Assembly: GCF_017876095.1 (NCBI RefSeq)
Contig: NZ_JAGINM010000001.1
Span: 372,001-436,000 of the forward strand
Length of the DNA: 64,000 nt
From: Azospirillum agricola
GTDB lineage: Bacteria > Pseudomonadota > Alphaproteobacteria > Azospirillales > Azospirillaceae
Direction: 5' to 3'
Below, piece by piece: positions 26,347 through 35,491 of the stretch. The notes under the pieces are model-generated. The model was not told where the DNA came from, did no database searches, and saw only the letters and a list, made by a program, of their open reading frames with translations. Positions within the stretch are counted from its first letter, which is position 1. Every line of letters begins with the position of its first letter. The translations under genes and the position numbers were made by a program.

Positions 26347-28362
26347 TTACGAGGTGAGCTGCGCGACCGGCCGGTAATCGGCGACTCGCAGCAGCGGGCG
26401 GCTGTCGCCGGCGGTGGCGACCTTCAGCGGGCGCTCCTCCACCGGGGGCTGGTACACCGCCGGCAGGGTCAGGGTGATCCGCGTGCCCTGGCCGGGTTCG
26501 CTCGCCACCTCGATGTCGCCGCCGAGCATGGCGGTGTAATGCCCGACCAGCGTCAGCCCGAGCCCGGCGCCGCGCGGCTTGCCCTTGGCGTTGGGGGCGC
26601 CGCCCTGGGCGAAGGGCTGGAACAACCGCCCGGTCTGCGCCGTGGGAAAGCCGCGGCCGGTGTCGCTGACGGTGAAGCGGAACCAGGAGGCACCGTCCCG
26701 CTCGATCTTCGCGGCGGTCAGCGTGACGCTTCCGCCCTCGGTGAACTTGCAGGCGTTGTCGAGCAGGTTCAGCAGCGCCTGACGCACCTTGGTGAAGTCG
26801 GAATGCATGGCACCCAGCCCGGCCGGCGCCGCCAGCTCAAGCGTGTCGCCGTGCAGGTCGGCGGCGGGCAGCGAGCGCTCGCGCAGTTCGATCAGCAGCC
26901 GGTTGACGTCGAAATCCTGCAAACAGACGTCCATCGACCCCGCCTCGATCTTGGCGTAGTCGAGCAGCGCGTCGACCAGCCCGGCGAGCTGCTCGCCGGT
27001 CCACTGGATGTGCTCGACGTCGGTCGCCAGCTCGTCGACGCCCAGCCGGTGCAGGTCGCTCATCAGAGTCTGGCTGGAATTGATGATGTCGTTGAGCGGC
27101 CCGTGCAGCTCCTGGCTCAGATTGACCAGGAAATTCGTCTTGGCGACGTTGGCGCCCTCGGCGCGCTCCTTCTCGCGCAGCAGGCGGCCATGCATCGCCT
27201 CCGCCTCCCGGCGTTGGCGCTCGGTGTCCTCGACGCTGGCGCGCAGCGTGTGGACGGCGCGGGCCATGCCGGCGATCTCGTCCTCGCCGCGGATCGCCGG
27301 CAGCGCCACGTCGGTGCGCCCGGCGGCGAGCGCCGCGACGGCGCCGGCCATCGCGTGGACCGGGCGGCCGACGCTGCGCTGGACCAGCCAGACCGCCAGC
27401 AGCCCGACCAGCAGCACGCCGCCGCCGGTCCACAGCGCGACCTTGGTGTAGCCGGCCATGCCGGCGGACAGCGTTCCGCGCAGCCCCCCGGCCTCGGCGT
27501 CGGCCCGGCGGCGGATGTCGCCGATGTTGGCGGCGATGCCGGCGGCGTTGGGCGCCATCGTCTCGGCGCGGATCGCGTCCTCCTCGAGCACGGCCGCCTC
27601 GATCTTCTCGACGGCGTCGCCGGCCTTGGCCAGCAGATCGCCGACCTCGCCGATGGCTTGGCGGGTGCCGGGGACCCACAGGTAACGGTTCATCTCGGTC
27701 AGCTTGCCGCGCGCGGTGTCGAGTTGCGCCCGCATCGCCTCGGCGTCCTGCGGGTCGCGGCGGTCGACGAAGCGGGTGAGATGCTCCTGCATCAGCAGCA
27801 CGGCGATGGCGGCGTCGCTGGCCAGCGCCGTCGAATCGACGCCACCGGCGCTTTTCAGCAACCCCAGCTTCTCGCGGGTCTGCGCAACCACCGGCTCCAG
27901 CACGGTGATGGTCCGCGTGGAGCGGTCGTTGCGCAGCGCGATCACCCGCTCGACCGCCGTCCAATACTCGTTCAGCGAGGCGTGGCCCTTGGCCGCCGCC
28001 TGCTGGTCGGCGGGGGCGGTGGCGCTCCGGGCCAGCCCCTCCAGCCGTTCCAGCACCGTGTCGTGCCGCCATGTGGCGTCGAGCAGGCTCTGGTCGTCGC
28101 CGAAGGCCAGATGGTCGCGGACCGACACCTCCAGGTCGCGAAAGGCGATGTCGGCATCGGCCGCCGCTTGGGACATGTCGGCGCTGCTGGAAAAGGCGCC
28201 GACGTCGCGCGTCACCGCGTAGAGCCAGCCGAGCCCGACCATCGTCAAAACCAGCACGAGCGCCAAGGCGGCGGCGAAGCCGACGGAAATCCGACCCGCC
28301 ACGGTTGTTGCACGGAATCGGGGCAGGCCGCCGGTCCGGGACAGAATGCCGCTCCGCTTCAC
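26347..28362 (-). CDS. Membrane sensor kinase with degenerate H-box (His to Gln)
   Basis: 671 residues from GTG (RBS GGGAG); the longer open frame upstream is low-complexity. TM1 is at about 20-42, followed by a long helical periplasmic domain of about 300 residues resembling chemoreceptor sensors. TM2 is at about 345-368, then HAMP and a short coiled coil. The HisKA-like helix reads FLVNLSQELHGPLNDIINSS, where kinases normally have SHELRTPLN: the phospho-acceptor is Gln417, and a His occurs only three residues later (His420). The ATP-binding part looks intact: LLNLLDNACKFTEGG, SDTGRGF, GAGLGLTLVGHYTAMLGG. No response regulator is adjacent. It may be a pseudokinase or use the shifted histidine. 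Confidence 0.88.
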   Translation of the reverse strand: MKRSGILSRTGGLPRFRATTVAGRISVGFAAALALVLVLTMVGLGWLYAVTRDVGAFSSSADMSQAAADADIAFRDLEVSVRDHLAFGDDQSLLDATWRHDTVLERLEGLARSATAPADQQAAAKGHASLNEYWTAVERVIALRNDRSTRTITVLEPVVAQTREKLGLLKSAGGVDSTALASDAAIAVLLMQEHLTRFVDRRDPQDAEAMRAQLDTARGKLTEMNRYLWVPGTRQAIGEVGDLLAKAGDAVEKIEAAVLEEDAIRAETMAPNAAGIAANIGDIRRRADAEAGGLRGTLSAGMAGYTKVALWTGGGVLLVGLLAVWLVQRSVGRPVHAMAGAVAALAAGRTDVALPAIRGEDEIAGMARAVHTLRASVEDTERQRREAEAMHGRLLREKERAEGANVAKTNFLVNLSQELHGPLNDIINSSQTLMSDLHRLGVDELATDVEHIQWTGEQLAGLVDALLDYAKIEAGSMDVCLQDFDVNRLLIELRERSLPAADLHGDTLELAAPAGLGAMHSDFTKVRQALLNLLDNACKFTEGGSVTLTAAKIERDGASWFRFTVSDTGRGFPTAQTGRLFQPFAQGGAPNAKGKPRGAGLGLTLVGHYTAMLGGDIEVASEPGQGTRITLTLPAVYQPPVEERPLKVATAGDSRPLLRVADYRPVAQLTS

Positions 28363-28471
28363 GCCAACTCCCGCACGCGCTGTCCAATCCGAACGCCGCG
28401 CCGGCGGAAGGCCGGCCGCGCGGCGCGGATTGTAGCTTGGCGCGACCGGGCAGCAAACAGACAAGTGTGGG

Positions 28472-29287
28472 TCAGGCGGCGGGGGCGGCCTCTTGTCCCA
28501 AGCCCTCCATCGCGCCGTCCGCCGGGTTGGTGAAGGCGTAGGCCTGCATGCCGAGGCTGCCATGCTCGAAGCCGGCGTGCAGCCGTTCGGCCCGGAATCT
28601 TTCTCCGGCGGCGCCCAGCGCCACCGGCAAGGGCAGGAAATGCTCGTCGGTCGGGTGGGCGCGCCGGGCGTCGGGGCAGCGGGACAGCCAGTCGGCCACG
28701 GCGTCGCCGTCTCCGGCGGTCAGCGTCGCGTCGAGCCAATCGGCGAAGCCGGACGCCCAGGGAGCGGTGCGGCCGCCGCCATAGACGAACTCGCGCAGAT
28801 TGTGGACAGCCCCGCCGCTGGCGAGGACCAGCACCCCCTCCTGCCGCAGCTCGGCGAGCCGGTGTCCGAGCGCGATGTGCTCGGCGGCGCTGCGCCCCGG
28901 CTGCACGGCGAACTGGGCGACCGGGATGTCGGCCTCCGGGTACATCAGCATCAGCGGCACCCAGGCGCCGTGATCGAGCCCCTGGGTGGGATCGACCACG
29001 GCGCCGGTCAACCCGGCGACGCGCTCCGCCAGGGCCGGGGCGCCCGGCGCCGGGTAGCGCAGGCGGTAGAGCGCGTCGGGAAAGCCGTGGAAATCATGGA
29101 CCGTCTCCGGCCTCGAAGCGCCGCTGACGGCGGGGACGCGGGTGGTCCAGTGGGCCGAGACGGCGAGGATGGCGCTGGGGCGGCCGAGTCGCGTGCCCAG
29201 GGTGGCGAGGAAGTCGCGTCCGGCGCTGTTTTCCAGGACCAGGGTCGGGGCGCCGTGGGAGACGAAAACGGACGGGAAGACGGGCAT
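28472..29287 (-). CDS. DODA-type (LigB-like) extradiol ring-cleavage dioxygenase
   Basis: 271 residues of the class III extradiol dioxygenase family (4,5-DOPA dioxygenase/YgiD branch). Metal and acid-base histidines sit in FVSHGAPTLVLEN, AVSAHWTTRVPAV, LDHGAWVPLMLMYP and SGGAVHNLREF. Iron- or zinc-dependent opening of a catechol-like ring is the known chemistry; the natural substrate is unknown. MPVFPSVFVSHG at 29287 is chosen because homology begins there and because longer in-frame starts would run into the atp operon terminator at 29342-29373. It follows that terminator on the same strand. Confidence 0.88.
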   Translation of the reverse strand: MPVFPSVFVSHGAPTLVLENSAGRDFLATLGTRLGRPSAILAVSAHWTTRVPAVSGASRPETVHDFHGFPDALYRLRYPAPGAPALAERVAGLTGAVVDPTQGLDHGAWVPLMLMYPEADIPVAQFAVQPGRSAAEHIALGHRLAELRQEGVLVLASGGAVHNLREFVYGGGRTAPWASGFADWLDATLTAGDGDAVADWLSRCPDARRAHPTDEHFLPLPVALGAAGERFRAERLHAGFEHGSLGMQAYAFTNPADGAMEGLGQEAAPAA

Positions 29288-29341
29288 GGGCGGTGCGGAC
29301 TCCGGCCGGGCGGAAGAGGAGGGGCCTGGATCCATTCGACC

Positions 29342-29373
29342 AAAGAAAAACCCCGGCGCCAAGGCCGGGGTTT
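29342..29373 (-). terminator. Rho-independent terminator of the F0 ATP synthase operon
   Basis: AAACCCCGGC / GCCGGGGTTT forms a 10-bp perfect stem with a 6-base loop. On the minus strand it is followed by GGGGTTTTTCTTTG. It lies 50 bp after the atpF stop. Confidence 0.88.
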
Positions 29374-29422
29374 CTCGAAACTCCGTTGCTGTCCCCGCAA
29401 CAAAGGCGGGGAAGCGCGGGTA

Positions 29423-29902
29423 TCAGTGCAGGTGCTTGGGCAGCTCGGCGATCGACTGCTCGATCAGCCGGTCCGCCTGGACCGCCTGCACGCCGCCGGC
29501 CAGGATGCGGCGGCTGGCGCCGATGGCGACGTCCACCGTCAGGTTGCGGACCTCGGCCACCGCCGCGGCTTCCGCCTGGGCGATGCGGTCCATGGCCTGG
29601 GCCTCGCGGCGCTTCAGCGACGATTCGAGGTCGGTGCCGGCCTGGGCGCGGAGGCGGGCGGCCTCCTCGCGGGCGTGGGCAAGGACGGCCTCGGCTTCCT
29701 TCAGCGCGTCGGCCTGACGGCGCTGGTAGCCGTTGAGCAGGGCCTGGGCGTCCTTGTGCAGACGCTCGGCCTCGTCCAGCTCGGCGCGGATCTTCTCGGC
29801 GCGGCCGTCGAGGGCGGAGGCGATGGCCGCACCCGCCTTCTTCCAGACCAGGGCCACGAAGATGACGAAGGAGACGAGAACCCAGAATTCAGCCGTGTTC
29901 AT
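29423..29902 (-). CDS. atpF: ATP synthase F0 subunit b
   Basis: 159 residues: one N-terminal membrane helix (FWVLVSFVIFVALVWKKAG, residues about 6-24) and a long charged coiled coil to the end. With b' it forms the peripheral stalk that holds the F1 head against the rotating ring. Last gene of the operon atpI-atpB-atpE-b'-b; its ATG overlaps the b' stop by 4 bp. A strong terminator follows. The F1 genes are elsewhere, as is usual in Rhodospirillales. Confidence 0.94.
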   Translation of the reverse strand: MNTAEFWVLVSFVIFVALVWKKAGAAIASALDGRAEKIRAELDEAERLHKDAQALLNGYQRRQADALKEAEAVLAHAREEAARLRAQAGTDLESSLKRREAQAMDRIAQAEAAAVAEVRNLTVDVAIGASRRILAGGVQAVQADRLIEQSIAELPKHLH

Positions 29903-30549
29903 CCCCGGCGCTCCTCGATCACTGCCGCCACCGCGGCGTCGGCCTGGGCCTGATCGACGTCGACACCGGCCAGGCGGCCGGCGATGTCGCGGGCGATGTC
30001 GGCCGACGCGGTGCGGACGTTGGCGAGAGCCTGTTCCTTGGCCGCGGCGATGGACGCCTCGGCGGTGCGCAGACGCTCGGCGATGTCGGCGCTCAGCGCG
30101 GCCTGGCGGGCCTGGTTGTTCGCCTCGATGTCCGCGCTGGCCTGACCGATCAGGGTCAGGGCCTCGGCGCGGGCGCCGGCGAGGGACGCTTCGACCTGGG
30201 CCAGGACGGCTTCGGCCTCATCCTTCAACTGGGCGGCCTTGGCGAGGTCGCGCGAGATGCGCTCCTGCCGCGCCTCCAGCACCTCCGCCACGCGCGGGAG
30301 CGCCTTCTTGGACAGCAGGTAGTAGAGAACGCCGAAGGTCAGAGCCAGCCAGAAGATCTGGGTCGGGAAATTGGCGGGATTGAGCTGCGGCAGGCCGCCG
30401 GAAGCGTGCTCGCCGCCATGCGCCGCGTCCGGAGCGTGCTCCGCCGCAGCCGCCAGGACGGTGCCGGCCATCGTGGTGAGGGTGACGAGCGAAGCGCCCG
30501 CCACACCCGACCAGCGGGCCAGCCGGCCTTTGGCCAACAGGTTCGGCAT
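29899..30549 (-). CDS. ATP synthase F0 subunit b' (second stalk subunit)
   Basis: 216 residues, longer than b because of a roughly 60-residue N-terminal extension that looks like a signal sequence or extra membrane helix (ASLVTLTTMAGTVLAAAAEHA). The true membrane anchor is TQIFWLALTFGVLYYLLSKKALPRVAEV split near residues 63-90. The rest is an Ala/Glu-rich coiled coil. Paralogous b and b' genes are typical of photosynthetic bacteria and their alphaproteobacterial relatives. It lies between atpE (95 bp upstream) and atpF (4-bp overlap). Confidence 0.92.
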   Translation of the reverse strand: MPNLLAKGRLARWSGVAGASLVTLTTMAGTVLAAAAEHAPDAAHGGEHASGGLPQLNPANFPTQIFWLALTFGVLYYLLSKKALPRVAEVLEARQERISRDLAKAAQLKDEAEAVLAQVEASLAGARAEALTLIGQASADIEANNQARQAALSADIAERLRTAEASIAAAKEQALANVRTASADIARDIAGRLAGVDVDQAQADAAVAAVIEERRG

Positions 30550-30645
30550 GATCGGTCCCCCTAGGCAAAGGAGCGGCGCCGAAACTTCCCGAAGAAGCCC
30601 GGCGCCGCGTCGTCAGAGCTGTTCTTGTTGAAAGCCGCTCTGGCC

Positions 30646-30870
30646 TTAGGCGAACAGGATCAGGAAGGCGATCAGCAGGGCGAACAGCGCGACGGCTTCC
30701 GTCAGCGCGAAGCCCAGAATGCCGATCGGGAAGACCTTCGGCTGCACGGCCGGGTTGCGGGCGATCGAGCCGATGAGCGTCGAGAAGATGTTGCCGATAC
30801 CCATGCCGACGCCGGCGAGGGCGATAACGGCCAGACCGGCACCGATGAACTTTGCGGCTTCAGCTTCCAT
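30646..30870 (-). CDS. atpE: ATP synthase F0 subunit c (proteolipid ring)
   Basis: 74 residues, two membrane helices joined by the polar loop [11 protein letters not shown]. The proton-carrying carboxylate of helix 2 is Glu58 in [24 protein letters not shown] at 30870 is chosen: AGAGGA lies nine bases upstream, whereas it directly abuts the in-frame ATG three codons earlier. The subunits assemble into the rotor ring. It sits between atpB and the b' gene. Confidence 0.96.
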   Translation of the reverse strand: MEAEAAKFIGAGLAVIALAGVGMGIGNIFSTLIGSIARNPAVQPKVFPIGILGFALTEAVALFALLIAFLILFA

Positions 30871-30943
30871 GGTACTCATTCCTCTAGGTAAGTATTGAAC
30901 GCGATGGAACGGGGTAAACGAGGGTCCGGAAGGCGGGCTCTGC

Positions 30944-31687
30944 TCAGTGCAGTTCCAGCGCGTCGCGGATGTACAGGCAGGTCAGGATCGAGAAGACGTA
31001 GGCTTGCAGGAACGCGACCAGGAACTCGAAGCCGGTCAACGCGACGTTGATGGCGAGCGGAACCAGACCGGTGACGAAGCCGAGCGCGCCGAGACCGCTG
31101 ATCATCATGACCGTGAAGCCGGCGAAGACCTTCAGCATCGTGTGACCGGCCATCATGTTGGCGAACAGTCGGATCGAGAGGCTGACGGGGCGCATCACGT
31201 AGGAGATCACCTCGATCGGGATGAGGATCGGGGCGAGCGCCACCGGGGCGCCGTGCGGCATGAAGAAGGTGAAGAAGTGCAGCCCGTGCTTGATCAGCGC
31301 CAGCACCGTCACGAACACGAACACCACGGCGGCCAGCGTGAAGGTCACGATGATGTGGCTGGTGAAGGTGAAGGTGTAGGGGATCATGCCGATCATGTTG
31401 CCGAACAGGACGAACATGAAGATGGCGAACACGAACGGGAAGTAGGGCTTGGCGTCGTGGCCGGCGTTGTCGCGAACGAGGTTGGCGACGAACTCGTAGA
31501 ACATCTCGGCGGCCGATTGCAGACGGCCGGGCACCATCGACCTGTTCGCCATGCCGACGACCAGCAGCGAATAGATCGCCGCGACGGCCACGACCATGAA
31601 GAAGGCCGACTTCGTGAACGACACGTCGTAGCCGCCGAGGATGATCTGGAACCACGAACTGATTTGAAACTGGTGCAGCGGATCCAA
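30944..31687 (-). CDS. atpB: ATP synthase F0 subunit a
   Basis: 247 residues with five or six membrane helices. The essential stator arginine for proton translocation is in the segment [32 protein letters not shown] and [19 protein letters not shown] are typical of alphaproteobacterial subunit a. It forms the proton half-channels next to the c ring. It begins 12 bp after atpI and precedes atpE by 73 bp. Confidence 0.96.
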   Translation of the reverse strand: MDPLHQFQISSWFQIILGGYDVSFTKSAFFMVVAVAAIYSLLVVGMANRSMVPGRLQSAAEMFYEFVANLVRDNAGHDAKPYFPFVFAIFMFVLFGNMIGMIPYTFTFTSHIIVTFTLAAVVFVFVTVLALIKHGLHFFTFFMPHGAPVALAPILIPIEVISYVMRPVSLSIRLFANMMAGHTMLKVFAGFTVMMISGLGALGFVTGLVPLAINVALTGFEFLVAFLQAYVFSILTCLYIRDALELH

Positions 31688-31699
31688 GGTCGTCCTCGC

Positions 31700-32065
31700 T
31701 CAGTGTGCGTCGCCGTCTTGGCGCTCGTTGTCCCCAGTGGGCCGGCTGTAGCCGGCGGCGATGCCGAGGCCGTTGACGGCCCGGTAGACATTCAGCACTC
31801 CCGCCGCCGACCCGAGGAAGAACATGACGATCAGTCCCCAGGGCGCCGTGCCGAGCCAGCGATCGAGCAGATACCCGCCGCCGACTCCGACGATCATGGC
31901 CGCGACCAGCTCGGTCCCGATGCGCAGCGCGGTGCCCAACACTCCCTGGGGAGGACGGTGGTATTTGCTACCGGGTCCGCCCGACCAGCCGCGTTGTTCT
32001 TCACGCGCCTTGCGCAAACGGGCTTCGAGCTCTTCCAAAGGGTCCGAAGGCGGTTTGTCGTTCAT
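31700..32065 (-). CDS. atpI: AtpI / AtpZ-like ATP synthase assembly protein
   Basis: 121 residues from MNDKPPSDPLEELEARLRKA (RBS GGAGGG); the open frame extends upstream without support. The N-terminal half is a charged amphipathic segment with a Gly-rich stretch (GGPGSKYHRPP). Two membrane helices follow (GTELVAAMIVGVGGGYLLDR and WGLIVMFFLGSAAGVLNVYR). AtpI assists c-ring assembly. First gene of the F0 operon; a consensus promoter lies about 50-80 bp upstream. Confidence 0.88.
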   Translation of the reverse strand: MNDKPPSDPLEELEARLRKAREEQRGWSGGPGSKYHRPPQGVLGTALRIGTELVAAMIVGVGGGYLLDRWLGTAPWGLIVMFFLGSAAGVLNVYRAVNGLGIAAGYSRPTGDNERQDGDAH

Positions 32066-32113
32066 GCCGCCCTCCGATCTCCGTTTGGCTCGCCGCCACG
32101 CGAAAGCGGCGAG

Positions 32114-32142
32114 ACCATACGTTTGGGGGACAACCCTGTCAA
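32114..32142 (-). promoter_or_regulatory. Sigma70-type promoter of the F0 ATP synthase operon
   Basis: On the minus strand TTGACA, 17 bases, TATGGT: a perfect -35, ideal spacing and a good -10. It lies just upstream of atpI and downstream of the SCO1 terminator, so the operon is transcribed independently. Confidence 0.82.
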
Positions 32143-32241
32143 GTCGCAAAACCCTCTTGCTAAGTCATTGGAAAGACTGAGAAAGAAAGGAAATAACCCG
32201 GTTTTTGCCGCGCTGCGGCGCGTTGTCCCGTCTCGGCTTGC

Positions 32242-32275
32242 AAAAAAAGCGGCTGCCCGGAGCGCGGGCAACCGC
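32242..32275 (-). terminator. Rho-independent terminator of the SCO1 gene
   Basis: Minus strand: GCGGTTGCCCG / CGGGCAGCCGC, a long stem with one mismatch, then seven T residues. It lies about 40 bp after the SCO1 stop and separates it from the atp promoter. Confidence 0.88.
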
Positions 32276-32313
32276 CTGTTGCGGCTGTCTGGGACGCTTT
32301 TGTGACGCCGGGG

Positions 32314-32928
32314 TCAGCCCGCGATGCGGGTGCCGAGATCCTGGGCGATGCGGTCGGCGCTGGTGCCGGCCGGGTAGACGCCAAGAAAACCGCCGTCCGG
32401 ACCCATCAGATAGATGAAGCTGGAATGGTCCATCAAGTATTCGTCGGGCTTGCCGTCCTTCTGCGGCGCCTTGGCGTAGTAGACCCGGTAGGCGCGGGCG
32501 GTGTCTCGGACCTGTTCCGCGGTTCCGGTCAGCCCGATCAGCCGGGGATGGAACAGCCCGACATAGTCCTTCAGGTGCGCCACCGTGTCGCGCTCCGGGT
32601 CGACGGAGACGAAGAGCGGCTGCACCTTGTCGGCCTGCCGGCCGAGCTGGTCGAGCGCCTGGGTCATGGCGCCGAGTTCGGTGGGGCAGACGTCCGGGCA
32701 GTAGGTGTAGCCGAAATAGACCAGCAGGTACTTGCCGCGATAGTCGGCGTCGGTGACCGTTTTGCCGTCGCTGTCGGTCATGGTGAAGGGGCCGCCGATC
32801 GGCACGGCGCTCCTGGTGGCGCCCGCCACCGTGCTGGAGGCGTTCTGGACCTGCCACCAGGCGATGCCGGCGGACACGGCGATGGCCAGGACGGAGGCAA
32901 CGGCGATGCGGATGATTCGGGCCTTCAT
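32314..32928 (-). CDS. SCO1/SenC-family copper chaperone
   Basis: 204 residues: an N-terminal membrane anchor or signal (IIRIAVASVLAIAVSAGIAWW) and a periplasmic thioredoxin fold. The copper-binding CxxxC is in YFGYTYCPDVCPTELG, and the third ligand, His, is in LMDHSSFIYLM. SCO proteins help insert CuA into cytochrome oxidase subunit II or keep its cysteines reduced. No oxidase genes are in the window. It has its own terminator and precedes the F0 operon on the same strand, so both respiratory functions are neighbours without being one operon. Confidence 0.92.
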   Translation of the reverse strand: MKARIIRIAVASVLAIAVSAGIAWWQVQNASSTVAGATRSAVPIGGPFTMTDSDGKTVTDADYRGKYLLVYFGYTYCPDVCPTELGAMTQALDQLGRQADKVQPLFVSVDPERDTVAHLKDYVGLFHPRLIGLTGTAEQVRDTARAYRVYYAKAPQKDGKPDEYLMDHSSFIYLMGPDGGFLGVYPAGTSADRIAQDLGTRIAG

Positions 32929-33150
32929 GATGCTTCAGGAATGGGCCCGGACGCGGCGAAGGTCAAGGGGGCCGGCGCGCACGGGGGAGGACCGATTGCC
33001 CCATGCCGCCGGACCGGACGGGATCGCGATGGCCGAGGGAGCGGTGCTCCCGCGAGCGACGTGACGTGGGCACCGCCATCTGCCGGTCTCGCGGAGGCTG
33101 GCCACGCGGCGATCTCCTCGCCGCGATGGTCGAGGCAGTCCTGGCGTGGG

Positions 33151-35286
33151 TCAGGCCGCCTGCTGCCGCCCGGCGAGATGCCGGCCGATCCGCTCGTCGG
33201 AATGCTGGATGTGCTCGAACAGCCAGTCGCGGACCAGCGCCAGCAGATCGTCGCCGACCGCCTCGCCCGCCTCCAGCCGGCGCTTCAACCCCGCCGTGCG
33301 CTCGCGCAGCGCGTCGTGCTCGGCCTTGTGGGCGGCCAGATCGGGGTATCCGCTGCTTTCCATCAGCCGTTCCTCCTGTTCGAAATGCAGGACGGTGTAG
33401 GCGAGCAGGCGGCCGACGGCGGCGGCGAGCGTCGCCCGGTCGGCGCGGTCGCGGGTGTGGGCGGCGGCCTCGTTCAGCAACGCGATCAGGATCATGTGGT
33501 CGGTGTCGATGCCCTCGTCGCCGACCGCCAGCGCGTCGGTCCAGGCCATGAAGACGGCGCCGCCCGCCGGCTCCGCCGCGTGCAGCGCGGTGAGCGGGGC
33601 GGCGTTGATCGCCTCGACGTTGACCAGGAAGGCGTCGACCATCCCGCGCAGGGCGTCGGCCTGCCGCGACAGGCCGCCCGCCGCGTCGAGCAGGCCGGTG
33701 GCCGAGCGCTCGGTCTCCAGCGCCGCCGCCGACACGGCGTCGATGCTGGTCGAGACCTGCCGGGTGTCCGCCGCCGCCTCGCAGGCGCTGCGGGCGATCT
33801 CGCCGGTCGCCGCCCCCTGCTGCTGGACGGCGTCGGCGATGGTGGTGCCGATCTCGTCGCTGCGCGCCACGATGGCGCCGATCTCGCGGATGGCGGTGAC
33901 GGCGGTCTGGGTCGCGTCCTGCACCTGGGCGATGTGGTGGGCGATCTCCTCGGTGGCTTTCGCCGTCTGGCCGGCCAGCGATTTGACCTCGCCGGCGACG
34001 ACGGCGAAGCCCTTGCCCATCTCGCCGGCCCGGGCCGCCTCGATGGTGGCGTTGAGCGCCAGCAGGTTGGTCTGGCTGGCGATGCCGGCGATCAGGCCGG
34101 CGACCTCGCCGATCCGGTGCGCCGCGTTGCCCAGCCCGTCGACCTCGGCGCCGGCCCGCCTGGACGCCTCGACCGCCTGCGTCGAGATGGCCGATGAGGT
34201 GACCACCCGCTCGCCGATCAGGGCGATGGAGCCGGTGAGCTGCTCGGCCGCCGCCGCCACCGTCTGCACGCTGTGCGAGGCGTGCTGCGAGGCGCCGGCG
34301 ACGGAGGTCGCCTCCTGCCGGTTGCGGTCGGCGGTGGAGGACAGGCTGCGCGCGGTGGTCTCCAGCGTGCCGACGGCGCCGCCCATCGTGCGGATGGTCT
34401 CGGCCACCGTCGCGTCGAAGCGGTCGGTCAGCCGCTTGAGCGCGCCGGCACGCTGCTCGGCGACCCGCTGCTCGATCCGCTGGCGCTCCCAGTGATGGGC
34501 GAGGTCGATCTGCTGGACGCGGAAGATCTCGACCGTGCGGGCCATGGCGCCGATCTCGTCGGTGCGGGCGGTGCCGGGCACCGTCACCGCGCTGTCGCCG
34601 CCGGCCAGCGCCTGCATCGCCCGCGCCATGCCGTCGAGCGGGCGCACGATGGCGCGGCTGACCAGCAGCGCCACCAGCGCGGCGGCAAGGCCGATCAGCA
34701 GGCCGGTCGCCCCCAGCCGCAGGGCGGCGGCGCGGAAGGCGGTGTCGACGTCGTCGATGTAGATGCCGGAGCCGATCAGCCAGCCCCAGGGCGCGAAGCC
34801 GGCGACGTAGGACAGCTTCGCCACCGGGGCCGCCGAGCCGGGCTTGGGCCACAGGTAATCGACGAATCCGGCGCCGTCGGCCTTGACGACACGGACGAAC
34901 TCCATGAACAGCCGCTTGCCGTTGGGGTCGGCGTTCCCGGACAGGTCCTGGCCGTCCAGCTCCGGACGGATCGGGTGCATGATCATGCGGGGCGACAGGT
35001 CGGTGACGAAGAAATACTCCGTCCGGTCGTGGCGCAGCGCCCGCAGCGCGTCCTTGGCCGCCGCCTGGGCGGCGTCGCGGGTCAGGGCGCCGGCGCGCTC
35101 GCGCGCCTCGTAATGGGCGACCAGCGTGTGGGCGACCTCGACCACGCTGCGGGTCTTGTCCTGACGGTCTGCCATCATCTCCGCCCGCAGCCCGATCAGG
35201 CTGACGGCCGCCACCAGGAGCAGCCCGGCCCCGGAGGCGGCGAGAATCAACCCGATCTTGCCCTTGATGCTGATGCGCTCGAACAC
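33151..35286 (-). CDS. Chemoreceptor fused to a C-terminal hemerythrin domain
   Basis: 711 residues from GTG, with AGGAGGA nine bases upstream. Order: TM1 (about 11-31), periplasmic single-Cache domain ([35 protein letters not shown]), TM2 (about 190-210), HAMP, coiled coil with tip [20 protein letters not shown], then a hemerythrin domain over the last about 125 residues. All diiron ligands are present: DTDHMI, HFEQEE, HKAEH, HIQHSD. The Cache domain would sense a small carboxylate-like ligand outside. The diiron site would sense O2 or NO inside, as in the DcrH receptor of Desulfovibrio. One polypeptide could thus combine two inputs to CheA. A strong inverted repeat lies just before the RBS. 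Confidence 0.95.
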   Translation of the reverse strand: MFERISIKGKIGLILAASGAGLLLVAAVSLIGLRAEMMADRQDKTRSVVEVAHTLVAHYEARERAGALTRDAAQAAAKDALRALRHDRTEYFFVTDLSPRMIMHPIRPELDGQDLSGNADPNGKRLFMEFVRVVKADGAGFVDYLWPKPGSAAPVAKLSYVAGFAPWGWLIGSGIYIDDVDTAFRAAALRLGATGLLIGLAAALVALLVSRAIVRPLDGMARAMQALAGGDSAVTVPGTARTDEIGAMARTVEIFRVQQIDLAHHWERQRIEQRVAEQRAGALKRLTDRFDATVAETIRTMGGAVGTLETTARSLSSTADRNRQEATSVAGASQHASHSVQTVAAAAEQLTGSIALIGERVVTSSAISTQAVEASRRAGAEVDGLGNAAHRIGEVAGLIAGIASQTNLLALNATIEAARAGEMGKGFAVVAGEVKSLAGQTAKATEEIAHHIAQVQDATQTAVTAIREIGAIVARSDEIGTTIADAVQQQGAATGEIARSACEAAADTRQVSTSIDAVSAAALETERSATGLLDAAGGLSRQADALRGMVDAFLVNVEAINAAPLTALHAAEPAGGAVFMAWTDALAVGDEGIDTDHMILIALLNEAAAHTRDRADRATLAAAVGRLLAYTVLHFEQEERLMESSGYPDLAAHKAEHDALRERTAGLKRRLEAGEAVGDDLLALVRDWLFEHIQHSDERIGRHLAGRQQAA

Positions 35287-35302
35287 GGCGGACAGTCCTC
35301 CT

Positions 35303-35338
35303 GTCACGAAAACTCTATTTCCATAAAATTTTCGTGAC
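35303..35338 (-). promoter_or_regulatory. Perfect 10-bp inverted repeat just before the RBS of the chemoreceptor-hemerythrin gene
   Basis: GTCACGAAAA, 16 bases, TTTTCGTGAC. In the transcript the second arm is directly followed by the AGGAGGA ribosome-binding site. It may act as a protein operator at DNA level or as an RNA hairpin controlling initiation. Confidence 0.6.
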
Positions 35339-35491
35339 TTCTCGCCCGGACGCAATCATTGGTCAAGCTTAATATCTCTTGAGCGAACCTTCCGTCAGGC
35401 TGGTCATCCGCGATGCGACCATAGGACGCACGCGGCGATGGGGGGTTCCGTCACCGCCGCGTGCGTCCGCCACAGTCCGGACGGACTCCGG

